A DNA stretch of 36,280 nt from LMEP-6097 sp049314535 (lineage in GTDB: Bacteria > Cyanobacteriota > Vampirovibrionia > LMEP-6097): assembly GCA_049314535.1 (NCBI GenBank), contig JBMOEX010000004.1:1-36280 (forward strand), read 5' to 3'. How positions within the stretch are numbered: position 1 is the first letter of the stretch; the number at the start of each line of letters is the position of its first letter. Position numbers and translations under genes: made by a program. This document shows positions 1 to 8,829 of this stretch, piece after piece. The notes beneath the pieces are model-generated. The model was not told where the DNA came from. It did no database searches and saw only the letters and a list, made by a program, of their open reading frames with translations.

Positions 1-698
1 CTTTGCTTCGTAGAAGAATTTTTATCAGACTCATCCCCTATAAATACATCCCATAACTTCTGCAGCTTGTCACCATCCGCAGTAGTATTAAACAAACGCC
101 CTCCTGGAGCATAAGTGCTTAATTTGGTAGTATCCATTAAACCTAAACCTGATTTACCTGACGACGGTACCTTATTCAAAAATTTATCAAATGTAGCTAT
201 ATCCTGTACATTCACAGAACTATCACCATCCAAGAACACCTTTAAATATAAGTCTAATTTCGCCTCAAACTGTTGCTTAGTAACAGTAACATCTAAATTC
301 TTAGCTAACTCATCAGCCAGCCCTATAATCTTCTCAGCCTGAGCTAAGTTACAATCACCACTGTCTACCTTAGCCCTTAACTGACGTGTTAACCATGGCT
401 CTGCTGGAATTGCTGGAGTAGTTGCAGTGGCTGCAATAGCTGTAGCAGTACTCATTCGTGCAAATGATGCATGCGTCGTCTCACCCGCTATCCTGTCTAA
501 ATGTAACTTAGTCGTCTTAACTTCATCACCAACCGCATCAAATAACTTATCTAAATTATCATAAGCATCTGTAAAATTATTGCCCGTGCTAAGTGTATTC
601 AAATTTAAAGTCTTCCCCGATATCGGTAACTTTCCTTCACTTATCGCTGATGATAAATATCTTTGCTTCGTAGAAGAGTTTCTATCAGTCGTATCTCC
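1..698. repeat. Diverged 660-bp tandem unit inside the left-edge gene
   Basis: The 17 bases at 1-17 (CTTTGCTTCGTAGAAGA) recur exactly at 661-677 and remain similar for about 15 more bases. The translated flanks also align: both copies contain an LAD(E/K)LA(K/S)(N/K)L segment, then a F-D-x-F segment, then GD-x-x-D-(K/R)-NSSTKQ. The period is therefore 660 bp or 220 residues, and the left unit runs out of the window. Confidence 0.6.
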
Positions 699-1625
699 AG
701 CCACTACACTCAGTAGTTCATTCATCTTAGGACCATTACCTGAACTGCCGTAAATATTTGATGTAGCTGGATCATACGCCCTAATCTGAGAAGCAGTTAG
801 CGTGCTTAAAATTGAAATATTCGCTGCACTTGCAAAGGTATCAAAAGAAAGCAAATCATTACTTGAGGACTCATAATCATTCATTAAGGTAGAATAAAGC
901 TCCAATCTTTTAACACAATCTTCCTTTTGGGCTGTCGTAGGCGTAGCTGGAAGTTTAGATGCAAGTTTATCTGCCATCAATAGAACTTCCTCTACTTGAT
1001 TAACATTAAAATCACGATCAAACAAATCATTAAAAAAATTTGCAAAATCATTTTTAGACGAAAATAAAACTTTAGACTCATGATCATTCTCTCGCCACCA
1101 AGCCTCAGTGTATACATAATTAACCTTATTATTTCTTGTTGCTTCCTGAAGGAAATTCATGTCAGCAATATTAAACCTAGTACCTAAAATGGGAACGGTA
1201 CCAGACTTAATAGCATTCATTAAATTAGTTTGTACATCAGTTTGGACTTTTTGAGAGACGTCCATAATCTTCTGAAGAGTCTCATTATCAGTCCTATCGT
1301 TATTCAAATCACCATTAATATCTATCGAACCTGATTTTAAAATTCCTTTATTATCAAGATATTGCGAGGTCAAATTACCATTTGCATCAAGTTTTAAATT
1401 ACCACTGGTATCAAAAACAGAATTATAAATAGTATCAATCTTGTTCCCAAAAGCAGTTCTAGCTGCAGAGTCTGCACTATTAAAAACGCCATCACCATTA
1501 GCATCCAAAAATTGTACGGTAGCTTGCTCTGAAGAACCAAGAACCCTATCACCAGCAAATAATCTAGTCAACAAGTCGTCCTTGTAATATTTAATACTCT
1601 GGATTTTCTGAATATTAATATCCAT
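1..1625 (-). CDS. Large repeat protein with EF-hand/dockerin-like calcium-binding loops (C-terminus outside window)
   Basis: An uninterrupted reading frame runs from ATG at 1625 to the left edge, about 541 codons, with no stop inside the window. I do not recognise the family. Residues 41-52 (DANGDGVFNSAD) form a textbook EF-hand/dockerin-type loop, and a second loop of the same kind (DGDSSVNVQD) lies near residues 462-475. Further Asp/Asn/Gly-rich stretches follow the first loop. Two copies of a roughly 220-residue unit are visible, each ending in NSSTKQ; they correspond to DNA 660 bp apart. No signal peptide is evident at the N-terminus. The start has a plausible purine-rich site (GGTAGG) about 12 nt upstream and no -10 box in the leaderless position. 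It is probably a calcium-binding, surface or structural protein, which is inference only. The gene is in line with the minus-strand glycosyltransferase upstream of it. Confidence 0.7.
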   Translation of the reverse strand, partial: MDINIQKIQSIKYYKDDLLTRLFAGDRVLGSSEQATVQFLDANGDGVFNSADSAARTAFGNKIDTIYNSVFDTSGNLKLDANGNLTSQYLDNKGILKSGSIDINGDLNNDRTDNETLQKIMDVSQKVQTDVQTNLMNAIKSGTVPILGTRFNIADMNFLQEATRNNKVNYVYTEAWWRENDHESKVLFSSKNDFANFFNDLFDRDFNVNQVEEVLLMADKLASKLPATPTTAQKEDCVKRLELYSTLMNDYESSSNDLLSFDTFASAANISILSTLTASQIRAYDPATSNIYGSSGNGPKMNELLSVVAGDTTDRNSSTKQRYLSSAISEGKLPISGKTLNLNTLSTGNNFTDAYDNLDKLFDAVGDEVKTTKLHLDRIAGETTHASFARMSTATAIAATATTPAIPAEPWLTRQLRAKVDSGDCNLAQAEKIIGLADELAKNLDVTVTKQQFEAKLDLYLKVFLDGDSSVNVQDIATFDKFLNKVPSSGKSGLGLMDTTKLSTYAPGGRLFNTTADGDKLQKLWDVFIGDESDKNSSTKQ

Positions 1626-1670
1626 AAGACTTAAGACCTACCTATATATATAAATTTAATTAGTTAAGGT

Positions 1671-2459
1671 TTACTTAAGAACGCTAGATAAAATAAGCAA
1701 ATCAGCCCCCTCTACCTGCCTATACTTAAAATTATAAAGCTCTGGTAAATACTCCTCCGGGTATGCCGTACCCAGTTTTAAACGATTACGATTTACAGTT
1801 TTTTCTAAACGCTGTTCTATAGTATTTACAGCTACATCTAAATGATAAACTGCGTAATCATGGGGAAGATCTTTAAAACGAATTTTCTCTAAACCAAAAA
1901 CTGATTCATGTATCTCACCGCGAAACTCTATCCCTTCTAAATTACGAAATAGTCTAGTGCGGGCATTATACCTGCCTTTAAAATATTTATTTGGGGCTAC
2001 ATAAGTCGCTGAGCCATCTTCATAAATTTTATTAATCCAGCGACTATACATACGATATTTAGAAAAAATTTTAGACTGAATAAGCTGCCTAATCCTTTCT
2101 GCTAGAAAGGTAGATAAAAATTCATCACTATCAAAAACTAAAATCCAGTCACTCTTAGTCGCTTTTATAGCTTGGTTACGATGGTAACTATAACCCTGAA
2201 AGCTCTCTTCCTCTATGAGTTTCACCTTCGGGTAAGATTTTAAGATGGATTTAGTCGCATCAGTAGAGCCTGTATCCACCACGATTATCTCATCGACTAC
2301 CTCATGGCAGGATTCTAAAGCAGCTTTAATAGTCTTTTCATTATTTTTAGTCAGAAGATTTAAAGCAAGAGTCGGATTACTCGGGTTGCTTAATGAGCTT
2401 AAATCAAATACAGCAGCCAAGTTATCAGAAAATTTTTTAAATTCACGCGCCAGAGACAT
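1671..2459 (-). CDS. Family 2 (GT-A fold) glycosyltransferase, WaaE/SunS-like
   Basis: This is a cytoplasmic, nucleotide-sugar-dependent glycosyltransferase of family GT2, about 262 residues long. The GT-A N-terminus reads NPTLALNLLTKNNEKTI, followed by the nucleotide-binding strand IIVVDTGSTDAT and the metal-binding acidic motif VFDSDEF. The remainder resembles small LPS-core or peptide-modifying enzymes with a Tyr/His-rich C-terminal half. An ATG at 2504 would add 15 residues and overlap the start codon of the divergent gene at 2503. I prefer ATG 2459, which has AAGGA seven bases upstream and leaves room for promoters. The acceptor cannot be told from sequence; cell-surface polysaccharide or glycoprotein synthesis is likely. 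It is not obviously linked in function to the efflux operon diverging from it. Confidence 0.85.
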   Translation of the reverse strand: MSLAREFKKFSDNLAAVFDLSSLSNPSNPTLALNLLTKNNEKTIKAALESCHEVVDEIIVVDTGSTDATKSILKSYPKVKLIEEESFQGYSYHRNQAIKATKSDWILVFDSDEFLSTFLAERIRQLIQSKIFSKYRMYSRWINKIYEDGSATYVAPNKYFKGRYNARTRLFRNLEGIEFRGEIHESVFGLEKIRFKDLPHDYAVYHLDVAVNTIEQRLEKTVNRNRLKLGTAYPEEYLPELYNFKYRQVEGADLLILSSVLK

Positions 2460-2502
2460 TCTAAATTCCTTAAGGGCTAGGTTATGATTATATCTGAGAT
2501 TC
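2460..2502. promoter_or_regulatory. Short divergent promoter region between glycosyltransferase and efflux operon
   Basis: Only 43 bp separate the two start codons. On the minus strand AAGGA precedes the glycosyltransferase ATG by seven bases. On the plus strand TATGAT (2483-2488) and TTATAT (2488-2493) are candidate -10 hexamers. No Shine-Dalgarno sequence precedes ATG 2503, so the adaptor mRNA probably has a very short leader. Confidence 0.4.
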
Positions 2503-3507
2503 ATGTCTAAAATAGCCCCCCTAGTTTCAATAATATTTTTTTGCTTTCTTAGCTTCGCTTGCTCACAGAAAAATCCTCCAGCGAAACCATCTCGCCCACT
2601 GCCTGTTAAATTCGAAGCAGCTGCAAGAACTAATCTAGAGCAAGATTTCGAAACAGTAGCTGAGCTAAAAGCTTATAGAGAAATAACTGTCGCCGCAGAA
2701 AGAGCTGGGCAAGTAAATAGTATTTTAGTGAGAGAAGGTGACTCAGTAAACGAAGGACAGTCTTTAGTAAAAATTAAAGGTGATGATATTAAAGCTGAAT
2801 TAGCTAAAGCACAAGAAAATTATCGAATCTTTAAAAAACTATATGACGAGGAAGCTATTTCTAGAACAGAGTTTCTGGTGTACGAAACTGCTTTAAGGAA
2901 TGTAGAAGCTAGTTATGGAAACTTACTTATAAGAGCTATTAGTTCTGGAGTAATAGGAAAGATCATAGTAGATCCTGGTGACTACGTCAGAGTCGGTGAC
3001 CCGATTCTAGAATTAGTAAAAGTTCATCCTTTAAGAGTTTCCTATACTATTCCAGAGAGACTTATACCCTATGTCAGTCTCGGTCAGGAATTAGATCTTA
3101 CTAGTGATGTCGATAAGACCGTGGTAACTAAAGCACGCATCGATTTTATTTCACCTAGCGTAAATTCTGAAACTAAATCCGTACTGGTCAGAGCCAGTTT
3201 AGCTAATAACACTAATATTCTAAAACCTAATCAGTATATTAGAATTAAGCAGAAAGTAAAAGACAAAAATAATATCCTCGCCGTTAGAGAAGAAGCTATA
3301 TATCTAGATCAAGGACAGGAATATGTTTTTATTGCAGAACCTGCTAGTGAAGATGGTTTCTACAACGCTGTTAAAAAGCCTGTCGAAACAGGTCTGAGAA
3401 AAAACGCCTTAGTAGAAGTTACTAAGGGTATTAATGAGGGTGAATTAGTTATCTACGCTGGTCTCTACAGTATTTATGAAGGAGCTAAATTAAGCCGTGT
3501 CGATTAG
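2503..3507 (+). CDS. RND efflux periplasmic adaptor (membrane fusion) lipoprotein
   Basis: This is the adaptor subunit of a tripartite RND efflux pump, bridging the inner-membrane transporter to an outer-membrane channel. At 334 residues it is slightly short for the family. A lipoprotein signal peptide occupies residues 1-20, ending in the lipobox LSFAC, so the protein should be lipid-anchored at Cys20 and face the periplasm. The lipoyl/barrel-sandwich half follows (VAAERAGQVNSILVREGDSV), then a short coiled-coil hairpin (ELAKAQENYRIFKKLYDEEAI), the second lipoyl half (SSGVIGKIIVDPGDYVRVGD) and beta-barrel and membrane-proximal domains. The stop overlaps the GTG start of the pump by 11 bp, indicating translational coupling. 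No TolC-type outer-membrane factor is present in the window. The substrate is unknown. Confidence 0.92.
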   Translation: MSKIAPLVSIIFFCFLSFACSQKNPPAKPSRPLPVKFEAAARTNLEQDFETVAELKAYREITVAAERAGQVNSILVREGDSVNEGQSLVKIKGDDIKAELAKAQENYRIFKKLYDEEAISRTEFLVYETALRNVEASYGNLLIRAISSGVIGKIIVDPGDYVRVGDPILELVKVHPLRVSYTIPERLIPYVSLGQELDLTSDVDKTVVTKARIDFISPSVNSETKSVLVRASLANNTNILKPNQYIRIKQKVKDKNNILAVREEAIYLDQGQEYVFIAEPASEDGFYNAVKKPVETGLRKNALVEVTKGINEGELVIYAGLYSIYEGAKLSRVD

Positions 3508-6500
3508 TGATCTTTCCGTTAATAGACCAGTCTTAGCTAGTGTTTTTTCACTGCTGATAGTTTTGGTCGGTTTAATTTCTTTTACCCGCCTGCCCATAAG
3601 GGAATACCCAGATATAGATGCACCGATAGTCACTGTGACTACCGTCTATCCTGGTGCTAATGCTGAAGTCATAGAAAGCGAGCTTACTAACGTTATCGAA
3701 GAAGAGCTTACAAGTATCAGTGGCATTAAGTCTTTAATTTCTAATAGTAGAGATCAAGTTAGCTCAGTAGTAGTAGAATTCGAGTTATCTAAAAATATAG
3801 ACACCGCTGCCCAAGACGTTCGAGAGAAGGTATCTAGAATAGCTTCTAAACTGCCAGATAACGCTAATGACCCACAGATCGCTAAAGCTGAAGCTGATGC
3901 GAGTCCTATAATGTGGATTTTAATTAAATCTGACGAAAGAGATTTACTTGAACTCTCTGAGTATGTAGACAGTAATATTAAAGACTATTTCCAGACCATA
4001 GATGGCGTCAGTAAAGTAATATTCGGCGGCGAGAAACGTAAATCTATTCAAGTTCTTTTAGACCCTCAGAAGCTCGCTTATCATGGTCTCAGCGTCCTAG
4101 ATTTAGAAAAGGCGATGCGTGATAATAACCTAGAACTTCCTGGTGGTTTAATCGAATCTAAAAATACTGAGTTTAGTGTTAAAGTTGATGCCACGCTTAA
4201 AACAGTGGAAGCCTATGCTAACTTAATCGTTAAGCGGACTCCAACTGGCGTAATACGTTTAAGCGATGTTGCAGACATTAAAGAAGGAGCAGAAAATGAT
4301 AGAAGCTTCGTTAGATTTAATGGTGAAAAGGGTTTTGGACTTGGGGTAGTAAAACAGTCTAAGGCAAATACGATACAAATCTCAGATGAAGTACACAAGC
4401 GTATTAAGGAGTTAAAAACTAAAATACCTAAAGATATAAGCATGGAAGTCGGTTTCGACTCTGCAAAATTTATCAAATACAGTATAGAAGACCTTTTCTT
4501 TACAGTTCTTTTTTCTAGCCTCCTCGTTATTATTATTATTTTTCTTTTCCTAAGAAACTTAAGAAGCACTTTAATCCCAGCTATCTCTATCCCTATAAGT
4601 ATTATCGGGGTTATGGGTGGTCTTGCAGTACTAGGTTTCACTATAAACTTAATGACTTTATTAGGCTTAGTAATAGCGATAGGTATAGTAGTAGATGATT
4701 CGATCATAGTCCTAGAGAATGTCTATAGAAAAATAGAAGAGGGCTATGACCCTAAACTTGCTGCTAAAGAGGGGACTAAGGAAATCACTTTAGCTGTAAT
4801 GGCGACAACTCTAGTACTTATAGTTATTTTCCTACCTGTAGCCTTCCTAAAAGGTCTCTCGGGCAGATTACTTTCTGAATTTGCGTTTTCACTATGTTTC
4901 GCGACCCTCATATCTGCTTTCGTCGCTTTAACTCTAGCGCCGATGCTCTGTTCTAAAATCCTTAGAAGACACAATGGTACTGTTGCCAAACGTGCAAGTT
5001 CAAGAAAAACTTTTATTGGTAAAATACTAGGAGCTATCGGTGATTTTTATGATTTTATCGAAAACACTTATGTAAACAGCATTCCATTCTGCCTAAGACA
5101 TAAAAGACTCATAGTTATCGTGAGTGCTATTAGCTGTAGCCTAATCTCCGCAGCGATGTTCACCTATATTCCTAAAGATTTTATACCGAATGAAGACAGG
5201 GGAAATTTCCTAACATTAATCCAAACCCGCACTGGAACTAACTTAGATTATCTAGATAAACAGATGCGCAAGGCAGAAAATATATTAAATAAAATCCCTG
5301 AAATGGATACTATTATCTCTGTAGCTGCCTTTGGTAGAGATGGACCAGGTAAAGTCAATCAGGGAATTATGATTAACAGATTAATACCTTGGGATGAGCG
5401 TTCTAAAAACGTTTTCGCGATAGCTGGACCATTATTCGACACATTTAGATCTATTCCAGAAGCTTTTGTCTTACCGATATTTCCATCTTCAGGACCAGAA
5501 ACAGGTTTCGGCTCACTGCCGATAGAAATAGTTTTAAAAAGTCAGAATATAGATTTTCTATCTAAACTGAGTAAAAAAATACTTGCTGAAGCGAACAGCT
5601 TACCTAGACTGATATTCAGTAAGTCTGATTTGAGTTTTAATAAACCAGAGTTAGAAGTACGCATAGATAGAGATAAAGCTCAAAAGCTTGGTGTGAATAT
5701 GCGTGAGATAGCGCGTAGTTTACAGATACTTTTCGCTAGCGATGATCTGACTGAATTTAACCTTAAAGGTGAAAATTATAAGGTTATAGCGAGATTACCT
5801 AAATATGAAAAAGATGAAATTCGTAAACTGGGCGAAGTACCTATTAAAACAGAAAGCGGGCAATTAATCGCCCTGTCTAACTTAATAGAGGTCACTCCTA
5901 AAGTAGGTGTAGAGGAATGGAATCACCTAAACAGAAGACGCTCTGTGAGCATTCAAGCAGCACCAGTTCCTGGAGTACCAGCTAGTGAAGGTTTAAGAGA
6001 TTTAGAAAAACTGATTTTTAAAATCGTCGCAGAATCCCCAGATAAGCCTGTAGACTTCGAGATAGATTATAAAGGCGTTTCTAGAGAAGAAAAAGAGAGT
6101 AATACCGCTCTTTACATCACCTTCGCGATAGCATTACTTTTCGCCTATCTGTTTCTTGCTGGGCAGTTCGAGAGCTTTAGAAGTCCACTCGTTATTTTAT
6201 TTACAGTACCGCTAGCGATTACTGGCGGTCTTTTGGGGCTTGCCGTATTCCAGCTCTCCCCGCTTATTACGAAGACAGCCATAGCTCTAGGAGCGCCTTT
6301 CTGGATACAGTTCGTCATTCCACAGTTTAATAACATCAGCATTAACATCTACAGCCAGATCGGTATAGTAATGTTAATCGGGCTAGCTTCTAAAAACGGT
6401 ATTCTCTTAGTCGAGTTTATAGATCAACAACGTGAAAAAATGCCAGTCTATGATGCTATACAAGCAGCTTGCAGGCTGCGTTTAAGACCTATACTAATGA

Positions 6501-6691
6501 CAGCTTTAGCTACAGTATTAGGTATATTACCTATCGCCTTAGCTACAGGTATTGGCTCACAATCTCGTCAGAGTCTAGGTGTTGTTATAGTCGCTGGTAT
6601 GCTTTTCTCTACTTTCCTTACTCTGTTTATTATTCCTTGTCTTTATGCTTGGATTGGGAGGAAGGAAGTGCATGGTGTGAAGGGTGGATAA
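3497..6691 (+). CDS. RND family multidrug efflux transporter, AcrB/HAE1 type
   Basis: This is a proton-driven inner-membrane pump of 1064 residues, the full length for the AcrB/MexB (HAE1) family. The N-terminal transmembrane helix (VLASVFSLLIVLVGLISF) is followed by the conserved LPIREYPDIDAPIVTV. A large periplasmic porter loop comes next, then a helical bundle whose TM4 carries the proton-relay Asp pair (GLVIAIGIVVDDSIIVLENV). The second half repeats the arrangement with a second porter loop and C-terminal helices, including IGLASKNGILLVEF. It begins with GTG inside the adaptor gene and forms an operon with it. The length and HAE1 motifs argue against a CzcA-type heavy-metal exporter. Substrate range cannot be predicted. 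Confidence 0.95.
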   Translation: MSISDLSVNRPVLASVFSLLIVLVGLISFTRLPIREYPDIDAPIVTVTTVYPGANAEVIESELTNVIEEELTSISGIKSLISNSRDQVSSVVVEFELSKNIDTAAQDVREKVSRIASKLPDNANDPQIAKAEADASPIMWILIKSDERDLLELSEYVDSNIKDYFQTIDGVSKVIFGGEKRKSIQVLLDPQKLAYHGLSVLDLEKAMRDNNLELPGGLIESKNTEFSVKVDATLKTVEAYANLIVKRTPTGVIRLSDVADIKEGAENDRSFVRFNGEKGFGLGVVKQSKANTIQISDEVHKRIKELKTKIPKDISMEVGFDSAKFIKYSIEDLFFTVLFSSLLVIIIIFLFLRNLRSTLIPAISIPISIIGVMGGLAVLGFTINLMTLLGLVIAIGIVVDDSIIVLENVYRKIEEGYDPKLAAKEGTKEITLAVMATTLVLIVIFLPVAFLKGLSGRLLSEFAFSLCFATLISAFVALTLAPMLCSKILRRHNGTVAKRASSRKTFIGKILGAIGDFYDFIENTYVNSIPFCLRHKRLIVIVSAISCSLISAAMFTYIPKDFIPNEDRGNFLTLIQTRTGTNLDYLDKQMRKAENILNKIPEMDTIISVAAFGRDGPGKVNQGIMINRLIPWDERSKNVFAIAGPLFDTFRSIPEAFVLPIFPSSGPETGFGSLPIEIVLKSQNIDFLSKLSKKILAEANSLPRLIFSKSDLSFNKPELEVRIDRDKAQKLGVNMREIARSLQILFASDDLTEFNLKGENYKVIARLPKYEKDEIRKLGEVPIKTESGQLIALSNLIEVTPKVGVEEWNHLNRRRSVSIQAAPVPGVPASEGLRDLEKLIFKIVAESPDKPVDFEIDYKGVSREEKESNTALYITFAIALLFAYLFLAGQFESFRSPLVILFTVPLAITGGLLGLAVFQLSPLITKTAIALGAPFWIQFVIPQFNNISINIYSQIGIVMLIGLASKNGILLVEFIDQQREKMPVYDAIQAACRLRLRPILMTALATVLGILPIALATGIGSQSRQSLGVVIVAGMLFSTFLTLFIIPCLYAWIGRKEVHGVKGG

Positions 6692-6848
6692 TTTCAATAT
6701 TAATATTTCTTCTGTCAGTTTGTCTCTTGAACAGGAGCAGGAAATTCTAGAAAGCCTGAAAGATAAAGAAGAGGGTAAAGTTAAGACTTCTAATCCTAGG
6801 AGTGCTTCGTTTCATGAGTCTCTGATTGAGTTTGCAGAGAGTGATTGA
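6684..6848 (+). CDS. Small acidic protein, 54 codons, coupled to the RND gene
   Basis: An open frame begins with GTG 6684, overlapping the last codons of the RND gene, and ends at TGA 6848. The product is rich in Glu, Ser and Lys (for example LSLEQEQEILESLKDKEEG, then a C-terminal FHESLIEFAESD) with no membrane segment. The composition looks protein-like, and the overlap suggests translational coupling to the pump. GGAAG lies about 15 bases upstream of the GTG, a little far for a good ribosome site. I recognise no family. It could be a small pump-associated protein or a chance frame. Confidence 0.42.
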   Translation: MDNFNINISSVSLSLEQEQEILESLKDKEEGKVKTSNPRSASFHESLIEFAESD

Positions 6849-6862
6849 TATACACCCTGATC

Positions 6863-8605
6863 CTATTCATTAAATCTGAATCCCAGTAGACTATCACTAG
6901 GATCTTGGTCTTTAAGTATTAAACGAATAAAATTTTTAATATCAAACTCATCACTGAAATCGTTCTTAGGAAGAGTATCTGAATTAAAGGCACAAATATA
7001 TTGGAAACCAATTTCAGTTGCTTTTCGATGGGCATGTTCCAGAGCTTGCACAATTTGCCTAGAATCTACTCCATCAAAAATCGTACTGTCGTGTATTAAA
7101 AAATTAACCAATCCGTTTTTAGCAAACAGGTCTACCAGCATAAGATCATAGCAGAAGATTTTCATTTTACTGACACCCTCACTATTACTACGAGGTATTT
7201 CAACATCAAAGCTGTATCCGTTATCAGATATGTTGATAATTAGATTTCCAGATTCACTATAAAGGGCTTGTGAATTTTCATTGAAGCCAGCGATTGCTTG
7301 TTCCCATTTGGTTCTTGATTGCTCGTAATCTCTCTGGAGCTTGGTTTCTAATTTAAGTTTTTCAGTTTTAATTTCCTTCTTTTTCGTTGATATTTCTTGG
7401 ATATCTGAAATACGCTGATGTATAGTTTCCAACTGAGCTTTTTTCTTGAAAAGACGCTCTTGGAGTACCGTAAACTCTTCTAGTGCCCCATGAGTACTTA
7501 GTACTGACATTAACTCTGCTCGCTTAGAGTCGTTTAATTTTATAATCTGATCATTATCTGAGATTTGGTTCTTAAGCTCCTCAATCTCAACTTGTAAGAA
7601 GAGTTTTCTGTTTTTTACTATTGTATTGTGGAATTCCTTGGCATCTGCGAGTGTCTTTTTAATCGTATCACCAAAGGTTAATCCTGCTTCTTGATAGAGC
7701 ATCTCAACGGCAGAGGCATCTGGAGCTTGTTCAGAGTGGACTGATTCTTTATAACGTTCTAACTTCCTACGAAGTATAAGATTTTTGTTAGACATATCGT
7801 GAATACTGTGAGTTAGTATATTGGCTTCCTCTTGTAGCTGTTGATATTGTGGATGCACTTTAAACTCAGAAAGTGTGGATTTCTCTCTATCAAACTCTAT
7901 CTGTAACCTAACACGTTCGGCTTCAAGCTCGCCTTTAGATGACACTATTCCAGTTTTAATTGCGGCATTCAAGAAAATCGCAGCTTTATCCTTATCTTTT
8001 ATTATCTGTACATCAGATGCAAGTTCCCAATTTAGACCAAGCAAAAATGCATTGCACACTTGCATGTTCCAAGTTTTTTGTGATCTAAAATGATTAAAGG
8101 GTGTGCTGTAAGCATCTATTCCTGTTCTTATAAAATAGGAGACTAAACTTCTAAAAGAAGGAACATATTTTGTTCGACTGATACTCGATAAACCAAAAAG
8201 ACTTATACCTAACAACTTTCTCCAGTCTTCCAACTTGTAAAAATCAAATGCTTGATCTTTATCTTTTTCTGGAGCTATTGGGAGTCTCTCCAAGTTACCA
8301 TTCACTTTGATAATGCCTTGATTTTCTATGCTTCTTGAGGCAGTAATTTTCTCACCACACACATCCATTTCAATAAAGAATATCCAATCCTTTATTGTGT
8401 CTAATGGAAGAATCTTTTTACTTCTTTTGTTAAAATCAGCTCCCAAGCAAAAATGAATGATGTTGATAAGGGTTGTTTTGCCCAGCCCGTTTCTGGAATC
8501 TTTCTTATCAGACTCACTTTTTTTATCCGCCAGTATAATGTTTAAACCGCTCTGAAATTCAACGGCTTTAAACCTAGGGTCACTTGCATATATGCGATAA
8601 ATCAT
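6863..8605 (-). CDS. ABC-three-component system ATPase (DUF2326-type, SMC/RecN-like)
   Basis: This is the ATPase of an ABC-3C conflict system, 580 residues, with an SMC/Rad50-like architecture. The Walker A region is at residues 38-46 (SRNGLGKTT). The centre (about 215-430) is a long coiled coil rich in Glu, Lys, Gln and Leu. The C-terminal half has the ABC signature region (SEGVSKMKIFCYDL) and the Walker B/D-loop motif NFLIHDSTIFDGVD, both typical of DUF2326 proteins. In known ABC-3C systems such ATPases sense invading nucleoprotein and license an effector; that role is by family analogy. The gene is last in a three-gene operon and overlaps the middle component by 4 bp. It converges on the small ORF at 6848 with a 14-bp gap. 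The central coiled coil makes an ordinary transporter ATPase untenable. Confidence 0.85.
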   Translation of the reverse strand: MIYRIYASDPRFKAVEFQSGLNIILADKKSESDKKDSRNGLGKTTLINIIHFCLGADFNKRSKKILPLDTIKDWIFFIEMDVCGEKITASRSIENQGIIKVNGNLERLPIAPEKDKDQAFDFYKLEDWRKLLGISLFGLSSISRTKYVPSFRSLVSYFIRTGIDAYSTPFNHFRSQKTWNMQVCNAFLLGLNWELASDVQIIKDKDKAAIFLNAAIKTGIVSSKGELEAERVRLQIEFDREKSTLSEFKVHPQYQQLQEEANILTHSIHDMSNKNLILRRKLERYKESVHSEQAPDASAVEMLYQEAGLTFGDTIKKTLADAKEFHNTIVKNRKLFLQVEIEELKNQISDNDQIIKLNDSKRAELMSVLSTHGALEEFTVLQERLFKKKAQLETIHQRISDIQEISTKKKEIKTEKLKLETKLQRDYEQSRTKWEQAIAGFNENSQALYSESGNLIINISDNGYSFDVEIPRSNSEGVSKMKIFCYDLMLVDLFAKNGLVNFLIHDSTIFDGVDSRQIVQALEHAHRKATEIGFQYICAFNSDTLPKNDFSDEFDIKNFIRLILKDQDPSDSLLGFRFNE

Positions 8606-8829
8606 TCTGCTACCCTCACTATTTTATCGCTTCTAGTTTCAACGAGTCCCAGCAGAAACAGTAAGTCCAAGCCCAGCACGAATCTTTCAAAATTTCCGAT
8701 ATTCGAAGCGAATTTCACTTCATCCCAGAGACCAGACAAAGTTTTCTCAACGGTTAAATGTTTTAGCAGCAAAGAACCTACACCAATAAGTGCTTCATGT
8801 TCACGAAGGTATTTGTTTGGAAGAATCAT
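8602..8829 (-). CDS. ABC-three-component system middle component (MC6-like)
   Basis: A 75-residue protein starting MILPNKYLREHEALIGVGS, with a compact helical pattern LLLKHLTVEKTLSGLWDEV and ending in a strand pair. The ILP-x-K-x-L start, the GVG-x-LL core and the short length match the small middle components (MC6 group) of ABC-3C systems, which resemble a winged-helix fold and link ATPase and effector. It overlaps the effector gene upstream and the ATPase gene downstream by 4 bp each (ATGA-type junctions), a strong sign of a stoichiometric three-part complex. I recognise it from pattern and position; a profile search would be needed to fix the subgroup. Confidence 0.75.
   Translation of the reverse strand: MILPNKYLREHEALIGVGSLLLKHLTVEKTLSGLWDEVKFASNIGNFERFVLGLDLLFLLGLVETRSDKIVRVAE

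Noticed and set aside
115..342. Short plus-strand frame at the left edge
   Set aside because: Antisense shadow of the long repeat-protein gene that is open to the window edge.
2460..2504. Longer glycosyltransferase start at ATG 2504
   Set aside because: It would overlap the start codon of the divergent adaptor gene and leave no promoter; ATG 2459 has AAGGA at the right distance.
4213..4989. Minus-strand frames inside the RND gene
   Set aside because: Shadows of a strongly supported family gene; no motifs of their own.
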